Source: Chitinophagales bacterium (lineage in GTDB: Bacteria > Bacteroidota > Bacteroidia > Chitinophagales > UBA8649). From it: 9,687 nucleotides of DNA. Positions 1 to 5,710 of the stretch are shown here, piece by piece; position 1 is the stretch's first letter, and every line of letters begins with the position of its first letter. The notes under the pieces are model-generated. The model was not told the origin of the DNA and did not search any database. It worked only from the letters and a program-made list of their open reading frames with translations. The stretch is from positions 1-9,687 of the forward strand of contig JADHRO010000064.1 in the NCBI GenBank assembly GCA_016777395.1. The letters are read 5' to 3'. The position numbers were made by a program, and so were the translations under genes.

Positions 1-463
1 GCTGCACCCAAAAGCAAGTCATCATTGTTATGCTTACCGAATAGGGACTGATAAAAATAATTTTAGAGCCAACGACGATGGAGAACCAAGTGGCTCTGCT
101 GGAAGACCAATATTGGGGCAAATAGATTCCTTTCATTTAAGCAATGTTTTAATTATCATTGTTAGATACTACGGGGGAACAAACCTTGGTGTTTCGGGGC
201 TTATCAATGCCTATAAAAAATCTGCGCAAGACGCACTCGTTAATGCCCAAATTATAGAAAAGGAATTACTCCAAACTTGGCAAGTTAGTTGTTCTTATAC
301 GGAGGTCAATGATCTTTTTAATCAGCTAAAAAAAATAGGTATTGAAAATTGGAAGGAAGATTATTCAGATTTATGTAAAATTACCTTCACCTTCCCTATT
401 TCTTTATCTGAAAGCTTATCTTTATGGATAAGCTCGAAAGGTTTAAAATTTGAACTTATATAA
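1..463 (+). CDS. YigZ/IMPACT family protein (UPF0029), 5'-truncated by the window
   Basis: The open frame enters at base 2 with no start codon inside the window, and 153 codons are visible before TAA at 461-463. The family is usually about 200 residues, so roughly the first quarter lies upstream. Visible signature pieces are HPKASHHCYAYRIG, the FRANDDGEPSGSAGRPIL block, and VRYYGGTNLGVSGLINAY, which together define the UPF0029 N-terminal domain. The last 65 or so residues (LLQTWQVSCSYTEVNDLF onward) fit the DUF1949 C-terminal domain. Eukaryotic IMPACT/Yih1 relatives act on the GCN1-GCN2 translation control pathway through an RWD domain that bacterial members lack; the bacterial role is not established. 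It is followed after 6 bases by the metalloprotease gene on the same strand, so the two are probably co-transcribed. The family call is confident; the function is open. Confidence 0.9.
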   Translation, partial: LHPKASHHCYAYRIGTDKNNFRANDDGEPSGSAGRPILGQIDSFHLSNVLIIIVRYYGGTNLGVSGLINAYKKSAQDALVNAQIIEKELLQTWQVSCSYTEVNDLFNQLKKIGIENWKEDYSDLCKITFTFPISLSESLSLWISSKGLKFELI

Positions 464-469
464 ATACTA

Positions 470-2500
470 GTGTATAGAAATACATCCATATTGATTTTTA
501 CCGCTCTCCTGATAGCCCTTAACATATCGTCTGTTTTAGCGCAAGATTTAGGCCCGTATATCTATCCCTTCGAGAGCGATAAATTAAGTATTTCGAAGTT
601 TGAATCCTTGGAAGAAAAGAAAGCTCTTTTAGACTCTTTATTTTCTAACCAAGTATACGAAGGTGTTAATTTTAATGAAACTTATGTAAGAAATAGTGCA
701 GGCGGTGTGCATTATACATTCCAAGTCGACTTAAATCATATACCAATGGAGCAAGTTTTCGCAAAGATCCATTGCGACCATGCTGGAAATATTCGTTTAG
801 TGCAATCCAATTTACCCAATCCGGAAGCGTGGAAAGCTATCAATATCGAGCCTGTTGAGATTCAAAAAAATACCGTTTATGTATATACGGAAGGTCGTTT
901 TGCTTTAGCCAAGAAAGAATATATTCAAGAGGAAAAAAACGACGCCTATTACGACCGATATTGGTTAAATAATCAAGACTATTACGAAAACAGTCTAAAA
1001 TTTCATAATGACACTACGGCTTATGCCAAAGTGTTTAAGCCAGACCCTTTGAGTAGTGCAAGTATGGTTTATGGGGGGAACTATCAAGATGCATTTCGTT
1101 TTGATACAAGTGCATTGGTCATCCAAAACATAAACAATCCAGGAGGAACAACAATTACGACAAATACTGCGACTTATAATTATGATGGAGTATCCTTTAA
1201 TGTGCCTGCAGAAAGCTATTTAAATGATTTTACAGCCCCTATTATTCGGCAGGTTTTTACAAACATTTTCCTTAATGGACAAGGAGTTGTCATAGGTTTC
1301 AATACGGCTATCACAGATAATGTCGCTGCTTTCATCACAGAAATAGTCATAGAGGATTATAATTACCTCGCCCTAGCACAAGAGCAGTTTTGGGGAGAAA
1401 TTCCAGTTGATTATGCTGGCGGCAAGTTCAACTTGAATAACAATTTTTTTGTCATCAGTGACTTAAGTCCGCCCTTCACCAATCCAAGTACCAGTGCAAC
1501 TGATAGTTTTGATTTTAACAGAAGTGAAGTTGATTTTGAGGATGTCAACGCCTTTTACCATCTAAACAGATACCAAGCTTATTGGCAAAGTCTTGGATTT
1601 ACTGATTTAGCATTAGAAGTAATTTTAGTCGACGCACATGGCAATAATGGAGCTGATAATTCATTTTTTGCACCCACCTCTCCTCCCCGACTGGTATTTG
1701 GACAAGGAGGAGTAGACGATGCGGAAGATGCAGATGTAATTATACATGAGTATGGGCATGCTATTAGTGCATTTGCCTCACCAGAAAGCAATGTTGCTGA
1801 GGAACGACGAGCCCTAGATGAGGGTTTTGGAGACTACTTAGCAAGTTCTTATTCGAAACAGTTTACAAATTTTGCATCGAATGAAGTGTTTACTTGGGAT
1901 GGGCATAATGAATTTTGGTCAGGAAGAATTAGTAATTCGAACAAAACCAAATTAGATATTTCAATTAACCAAAATATTTATTTTAACGGGGAAGTATGGT
2001 CTGCCACCTTAAATGATTTGCATAACAATTTAGGCGCTACGATAAGCGATAAACTGGCTATTGAGGTGATGTACTATAATATGCCCAATACAACAATTAG
2101 TCAGGCTGCCAAAAATTTATTTTTGGCAGATACCCTCTTGTATGGTGGGATTCATACTTGCGAGATTTTTGATATCCTTTTTATGCGTAAATTTTTAATG
2201 GGTACCTGCTTGGATTTTTATTCGGGTCTTGAAAATAAATTTTCCCAAGATAATCGAGTTCAATTGCTTAATACCTATGGATTTACGAATTATGACGAAG
2301 ATATTATTGTGCGCTTCGAAACAGCGGAGTTTAAAAACAGCCAAATCCAGTTATTCGACATCAAAGGTGAATGCATTTTTAGCTTTAATCCAAAAGCTCA
2401 AGTGATCCAGTTAAACTTCCCAAAGCTTTCGGCTGGCGCGTATTTTATGACAATTACTTCTGAAAGTAACTCTTACCGATTTAAACTATTGAAAAAATAA
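470..2500 (+). CDS. T9SS-exported HEXXH zinc metalloprotease (gluzincin type)
   Basis: This is a 676-residue exported protein. Residues 1-24 form a signal peptide (MYRN, a hydrophobic stretch, then VLA before Q25). Residues about 70-120 resemble the FTP propeptide of fungalysin/thermolysin-type proteases (VHYTFQVDLNHIPMEQV, then a DHAGNIR turn). The catalytic motif HEYGH lies at 426-430 and a second acidic motif, EGFGD, at 451-455. The His-to-Glu spacing is close to thermolysin's, giving two zinc histidines, the catalytic E427 and a third ligand at E451. The last 65-70 residues (VRFETAEFKNSQIQLFDIKG to the terminal KLLKK) match the type A T9SS sorting domain, so export across the outer membrane with cleavage or anchoring is expected. 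The start is GTG; the next candidate, TTG at 491, would lose the positive n-region of the signal. It sits 6 bases after the YigZ gene and 5 before sufE. An M36- or M4-like assignment is possible; the substrate is unknown. Confidence 0.9.
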   Translation: MYRNTSILIFTALLIALNISSVLAQDLGPYIYPFESDKLSISKFESLEEKKALLDSLFSNQVYEGVNFNETYVRNSAGGVHYTFQVDLNHIPMEQVFAKIHCDHAGNIRLVQSNLPNPEAWKAINIEPVEIQKNTVYVYTEGRFALAKKEYIQEEKNDAYYDRYWLNNQDYYENSLKFHNDTTAYAKVFKPDPLSSASMVYGGNYQDAFRFDTSALVIQNINNPGGTTITTNTATYNYDGVSFNVPAESYLNDFTAPIIRQVFTNIFLNGQGVVIGFNTAITDNVAAFITEIVIEDYNYLALAQEQFWGEIPVDYAGGKFNLNNNFFVISDLSPPFTNPSTSATDSFDFNRSEVDFEDVNAFYHLNRYQAYWQSLGFTDLALEVILVDAHGNNGADNSFFAPTSPPRLVFGQGGVDDAEDADVIIHEYGHAISAFASPESNVAEERRALDEGFGDYLASSYSKQFTNFASNEVFTWDGHNEFWSGRISNSNKTKLDISINQNIYFNGEVWSATLNDLHNNLGATISDKLAIEVMYYNMPNTTISQAAKNLFLADTLLYGGIHTCEIFDILFMRKFLMGTCLDFYSGLENKFSQDNRVQLLNTYGFTNYDEDIIVRFETAEFKNSQIQLFDIKGECIFSFNPKAQVIQLNFPKLSAGAYFMTITSESNSYRFKLLKK

Positions 2501-2505
2501 ATATA

Positions 2506-2913
2506 ATGTTGAGTGATATAGAAAAAGCATATGTGGAGGAGTTTGACCTCTTTGATGATCCGATGGACAAGTATGAGCATATCATTGACATCGGCAATGA
2601 GCTTGACCCTTTAGATGAGAAATATAAACGGGATGAACTACTTGTAAAGGGATGCCAAAGCAAGGTTTGGCTTCATGCCTATAGTCGAGATGGTAAGGTC
2701 TTTTTTGAAGCGGATAGTAATACTGTGATAACCAAAGGAATAATTGCTATGCTTGTTCAAGTATTGTCTAATCTTAGTCCTAAAAAAGTGGTTGATCACC
2801 CATTGGAATTTATTCAAGCCATTCAACTCCACGAGCACTTAAGCTCACAGCGAAGCAATGGCTTAACAGCTATGATTCAACAAATGAAAAACTTTGCAAA
2901 CCAATACGTGTAA
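2506..2913 (+). CDS. sufE: SufE family cysteine desulfurase sulfur-acceptor
   Basis: The 135-residue product matches SufE in length and in its two landmark blocks. GCQSKVWL at 49-56 carries the sulfur-accepting C50, equivalent to the active cysteine of E. coli SufE, and LSSQRSNGLTAM sits near the C terminus. In the known pathway SufE takes persulfide sulfur from SufS, stimulates its activity and passes the sulfur to the SufBCD scaffold for cytoplasmic Fe-S cluster assembly. No sufBCDS genes are in the window, so this copy is detached from the rest of the pathway, at least locally. It starts 5 bases after the metalloprotease stop and ends 1 base before the next ATG, so it is an internal operon gene with no room for its own terminator or promoter. 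A CsdE-like role with another desulfurase cannot be separated from sequence alone. Confidence 0.93.
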   Translation: MLSDIEKAYVEEFDLFDDPMDKYEHIIDIGNELDPLDEKYKRDELLVKGCQSKVWLHAYSRDGKVFFEADSNTVITKGIIAMLVQVLSNLSPKKVVDHPLEFIQAIQLHEHLSSQRSNGLTAMIQQMKNFANQYV

Positions 2914-2914
2914 T

Positions 2915-3268
2915 ATGAAGAAAATTTACTTTTTAAAATCATGTAGTACATGTCAACGAATTCTAAAGGAGATAGACGCTGAAGTGAATGATTTTGAATT
3001 GCAAAATATTAAAGTAGATCGCATTACTTCTATTCAGTTGGAAGAAATGCGGCAGCTTGCAGGATCTTATGAAGTCTTGTTTAGTCGCACCGCTATGAAA
3101 TATAGAGCGCTTAATTTGAAAGAAAAAAATCTTAATGAAGAAGATTATAAAACCTATATATTAGATGAATATACATTTCTAAAAAGACCCGTAAGCATAA
3201 TTGGAGATAGAATATTTATCGGAAATAGTAAAAAAGAAATTGACGCCTTAAAAACCGCCTTAAATTAG
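2915..3268 (+). CDS. ArsC/Spx-fold thioredoxin-like protein with CXXC
   Basis: The ATG at 2915 gives 117 residues and lies one base past the sufE stop. An in-frame TTG at 2894 would overlap sufE and adds only seven unconserved residues, so I reject it. The protein opens with a beta strand and KSCSTC (C10, C13), continues through LFSR (R58) and a KYRALNL block, and ends with FLKRP (R91-P92) and IIGDRIFIGNSKKEI. That is the ArsC/Spx (PF03960) layout. True glutaredoxin-coupled arsenate reductases have a single catalytic Cys in a CxxS-like setting, whereas this one has a CXXC disulfide-capable pair, as in Spx. It lacks the long C-terminal tail of Bacillus Spx. It is probably a cytoplasmic thiol-redox protein. 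Arsenate reduction is possible but unsupported, since no ars genes are nearby. It is the last gene before the terminator at 3277-3310. Confidence 0.85.
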   Translation: MKKIYFLKSCSTCQRILKEIDAEVNDFELQNIKVDRITSIQLEEMRQLAGSYEVLFSRTAMKYRALNLKEKNLNEEDYKTYILDEYTFLKRPVSIIGDRIFIGNSKKEIDALKTALN

Positions 3269-3276
3269 GTGCAAAC

Positions 3277-3310
3277 AAAAAGCCTCCCGAAAATTCGGAA
3301 GGCTTTTTTT
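3277..3310. terminator. Bidirectional hairpin terminator between convergent operons
   Basis: AGCCTCCCGA (3281-3290) pairs with TCGGAAGGCT (3295-3304) around a four-base AAAT loop, with one C/A mismatch. The stem is flanked by A's on the left (3277-3280) and seven T's on the right (3304-3310). The A/T flanks make it work on either strand. It lies 8 bases after the ArsC-like stop and overlaps the stop codon of the DUF2007 gene on the other strand. Confidence 0.9.
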
Positions 3311-3599
3311 AACTTTTCAATTTATTGAAAATTTTATGCAAGACTTTATCTAGCCAAGTTGGCTGAAAATCATCGGCTTTGTAGTGGCCAATCTCTATGA
3401 GGAAATTCATTGCTCGTGGATAATCATCTTGATCTACAAATATTTTCACCCCATTCATGCTCCCTGATGAAAACTCTCGTAAGGCATTAATATGTTCATC
3501 TCTAATATGTGTCCTGATACCAATGTTTTCGAGTTTGTTTCGAACCATTGCCATTTCAATTTCATTGAAAAATGAAGCTATTTGTAACAAATTTCTCAT
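3309..3599 (-). CDS. DUF2007 family small protein
   Basis: The ATG at 3599 gives 96 residues. The frame is open further upstream into the HPPD gene, but those extra residues are antiparallel-free overlap with HPPD coding sequence and match nothing, so the first ATG after the HPPD stop is preferred. The body (IASFFNEIEMAMVRNKLENI, then GIRTHIRDEHIN, a SGSMNGVKIFVDQDD segment and a YPRAMNFLIEIG helix) has the pattern of DUF2007, a small alpha/beta domain annotated as a putative signal-transducing or PII-like protein. The terminal 25 residues are basic and amphipathic (WLDKVLHKIFNKLKS). It starts 31 bases after the dioxygenase stop on the same strand, so it is probably the distal gene of that transcript. 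Function is unknown. Its stop codon lies inside the shared terminator. Confidence 0.75.
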   Translation of the reverse strand: MRNLLQIASFFNEIEMAMVRNKLENIGIRTHIRDEHINALREFSSGSMNGVKIFVDQDDYPRAMNFLIEIGHYKADDFQPTWLDKVLHKIFNKLKS

Positions 3600-3630
3600 G
3601 GTAACAATTTTCAAGGTAGCAAGAAAATAT

Positions 3631-4764
3631 TTATAATGTTCCTCTATTTTCCTGTTCTCGCTCAATTGCTTCAAACAATGCTTTAAAATTACCTTTACCG
3701 AACGACTGCGCACCTTCGCGTTGTATGATTTCAAAAAACATGGTTGGTCGATCTTGGACAGGTTTAGTGAAAATTTGTAGTAAATATCCTTCCTCATCGC
3801 TGTCGACTAAAATATTTAACTTTTTTAGCACTGCAACATCTTCTTTAATTTCGCCTACTCTATCAATCAAATCTTCGTAGTAGGACCCAGGTACTTCAAG
3901 AAACTCAACACCTCTTCTTCGCAGCTCACCTACAGTATAAATAATATCTTTTGTAGCTACAGCAATATGTTGAACCCCTGCGCTATGATAAAAATCAATG
4001 TACTCTTCGATTTGTGATTTTTTCTTTCCTTTGGCAGGCTCATTAATTGGGAACTTTACATACCCATTTCCATTGCTAACCACCTTACTCATTAAGGCTG
4101 TGTATTCTGTAGAAATATCTTTGTCATCAAAAGTTAGTAATAAACCAAAGCCCATTACATCTTCATAAAACTTTATCCAATCATCCATTTTTCCAAGCTC
4201 TACATTTCCTACGCAGTGATCAATATATTGCAAGCCAATTGGTTTAACATCAAAAGTCGAGGACCTTGCTTTAAATCCAGGCATGAATGCACCTGAATAG
4301 TTTTTTCGTTCTACAAACTTATGAATCGTTTCCCCATAGGTTTGGATTGCAGAAATGACTACTTCACCAAACTCATCCTTTAGCGTCATAGGCTCTTGTA
4401 CACTCACAGCTCCTCTTTGAGTTGTTTCTCTCCAACTTTTAGCTGCATCATCTACCCATAATGCTAATACCTTCACCCCATCACCATGTTTCGCTAAGTG
4501 CCTATTAATGGGATCGTCTGGAGTAAGCGCAGATGTGACAACTAATCGCAGTTTTTCCTGTTGTAAAACATAAGAAGTTTGCTGCTTATTGCCTGTTTCT
4601 AAGCCAGCATAAGCAACTACATTAAATCCAAATGCTGCTTGATAAAAGTACGCGGATTGTTTCGCATTACCCACATATATTTCAATGTGGTCTGTGCCTA
4701 ACAAAGGTAAAAAATCTGCTGCATCTACTAGTTTATCTTGATTTTCTGAAACAGTTCTTTCCAT
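3631..4764 (-). CDS. hppD: 4-hydroxyphenylpyruvate dioxygenase
   Basis: HPPD is the Fe(II) enzyme that converts 4-hydroxyphenylpyruvate to homogentisate in tyrosine degradation. The 377-residue product has the expected length and two vicinal-oxygen-chelate halves. The N-terminal one starts at DHIEIYVGNAKQSAYFYQ (25-42) and the catalytic one at IDHCVGNVELGKM (181-193). The iron ligands are visible: H183, H266 (GVQHIAVA) and E345 (MFFEIIQR). The substrate-side block FPINEPAKGKKKSQIEEY supplies N241 and Q251, and the C-terminal helix GKGNFKALFEAIEREQ that closes the active site is intact. The related 4-hydroxymandelate synthase is less likely in this phylum and context. ATG at 4764 is the start. 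The DUF2007 gene follows after 31 bases. Homogentisate dioxygenase and fumarylacetoacetase genes, often nearby, are not in the window. Confidence 0.96.
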   Translation of the reverse strand: MERTVSENQDKLVDAADFLPLLGTDHIEIYVGNAKQSAYFYQAAFGFNVVAYAGLETGNKQQTSYVLQQEKLRLVVTSALTPDDPINRHLAKHGDGVKVLALWVDDAAKSWRETTQRGAVSVQEPMTLKDEFGEVVISAIQTYGETIHKFVERKNYSGAFMPGFKARSSTFDVKPIGLQYIDHCVGNVELGKMDDWIKFYEDVMGFGLLLTFDDKDISTEYTALMSKVVSNGNGYVKFPINEPAKGKKKSQIEEYIDFYHSAGVQHIAVATKDIIYTVGELRRRGVEFLEVPGSYYEDLIDRVGEIKEDVAVLKKLNILVDSDEEGYLLQIFTKPVQDRPTMFFEIIQREGAQSFGKGNFKALFEAIEREQENRGTL

Positions 4765-5033
4765 GATTTTTTAAGTTTGATTCTTCCTACGAAGTTACGA
4801 TTTTTTCATAACTGAAGCTGTAATTTATTCTTTCAGTGTCTTCAGATAAGAAAGTAAGAATTTATTTATTGTTTAACTTTCTGCAGAGGACATATTCTAC
4901 TTTTAAGAGTTACTTAGGCATAGCGCTAGGTAATAGATTTTAAGTAACAAAAGAAGCCTTCCGCCAACTCCTTCAATAATATAAGGCTTTAGTCTTCTAG
5001 TTATCTATTTAACTAATTCACTATTTTTACCCA
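4765..5033. other. Non-coding divergent intergenic region with nested inverted repeats
   Basis: These 269 bases lie between the divergent HPPD and endonuclease III starts and hold no convincing reading frame. Three inverted pairs cluster on the endonuclease side. TTACTTAG (4910-4917) pairs with CTAGGTAA (4926-4933) with one G/T wobble and an 8-base loop. GTTACTTA (4909-4916) pairs perfectly with TAAGTAAC (4941-4948). AAGCCTT (4954-4960) pairs with AAGGCTT (4983-4989). The first two share the same left arm and so cannot both form. They could be a structured leader, a regulator site, or the end of an unannotated small RNA. No stem is followed by a long T run, so terminator activity is not evident. 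Confidence 0.5.
4790..4797 (-). promoter_or_regulatory. Possible -7 box for the HPPD gene
   Basis: On the minus strand the bases read TAACTTCG, seven of eight matches to the Bacteroidota -7 box TAnnTTTG, 25 bases before the HPPD ATG. No TTTG is present at the expected -33 distance, so this is only a candidate. Confidence 0.3.
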
Positions 5034-5672
5034 ATGAATAAGAAAGAAAAGGTTGATTTCGTTGTCCATACGCTTGAAAAGCTCTATCCAGAAACTCCCA
5101 TTCCTTTGGACCATAAAGATAATTTTACTTTATTGGTAGCTGTACTCCTTTCCGCTCAATGCACTGACGTGCGAGTCAATCTAGTCACCCCTCGTCTATT
5201 TGCGCTTGCTGACAATCCTTATGATATGGTCAAGCTAAGTGTGGAAGAGATAAAAGAGATTATCAAACCTTGTGGACTTTCACCGATGAAATCCAAAGGT
5301 ATTCATGGACTCTCAAATATTATTATCAACGAGCATAATGGAGAAGTTCCAAATACCTTTGAAGCATTAGAGGCAATGCCTGGAGTTGGACACAAAACGG
5401 CTTCTGTTGTCATGAGTCAAGGCTTCGGAGTTCCTGCTTTTCCAGTAGATACACACATACATCGTTTAATGTATCGTTGGACGCTAAGCAATGGGAGAAA
5501 TGTAATTCAGACCGAAAAAGACGCCAAGCGTCTCTTCTCTGAAGAACTGTGGAACAAACTGCATCTACAAATTATATTTTTTGGAAGGGAATATTGCCCA
5601 GCAAGAGGACATGACCCATTGAATTGCCTCATTTGTAAAGAGATTGGAAGACGAGAAATGTTTAGCAAGTAA
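5034..5672 (+). CDS. nth: Endonuclease III (base-excision DNA glycosylase/AP lyase)
   Basis: Endonuclease III removes oxidised pyrimidines and nicks the abasic site in base excision repair. The 212-residue product has the normal length and fold markers: LLSAQCTD (39-45, Q42), the helix-hairpin-helix LEAMPGVGHKTA (112-123) with catalytic K121, and FPVDTHIHR (136-144) with catalytic D139. The C-terminal 4Fe-4S loop is atypical. E. coli Nth has C-X6-C-X2-C-X5-C, while here only C188, C198 and C201 are present (C-X9-C-X2-C) and the tail KEIGRREMFSK has no fourth cysteine. Catalytic residues are complete, so activity is expected, but cluster binding is doubtful. The start is ATG at 5034, directly after TATTTTTA (5022-5029), seven of eight matches to a -7 box but with no good -33 element. 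The downstream neighbour is convergent with a 38-base gap. Confidence 0.95.
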   Translation: MNKKEKVDFVVHTLEKLYPETPIPLDHKDNFTLLVAVLLSAQCTDVRVNLVTPRLFALADNPYDMVKLSVEEIKEIIKPCGLSPMKSKGIHGLSNIIINEHNGEVPNTFEALEAMPGVGHKTASVVMSQGFGVPAFPVDTHIHRLMYRWTLSNGRNVIQTEKDAKRLFSEELWNKLHLQIIFFGREYCPARGHDPLNCLICKEIGRREMFSK

Positions 5673-5710
5673 GTGGAAGTCAAATTCATTATTTTGATTG
5701 CCTAAAAAAA

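Noticed and set aside
2894..2914. TTG start for the ArsC-like protein overlapping sufE
   Set aside because: It adds seven residues ahead of the usual first strand, and an ATG at 2915 fits the family start exactly.
3600..3797. Upstream extension of the DUF2007 frame into the HPPD gene
   Set aside because: The extra residues come from the HPPD coding strand in another frame and show no conserved pattern. The ATG at 3599 gives the normal domain boundary.
3631..4764. 4-hydroxymandelate synthase instead of HPPD
   Set aside because: The two are close relatives, but the complete C-terminal helix, the NEPAKGKKKSQIEEY block and the absence of any glycopeptide-antibiotic context favour HPPD.
5680..5697. 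Possible terminator hairpin between nth and the fusion gene (TCAAAT / ATTTTGA)
   Set aside because: The stem is AT-only, short and bulged. Too weak to call.
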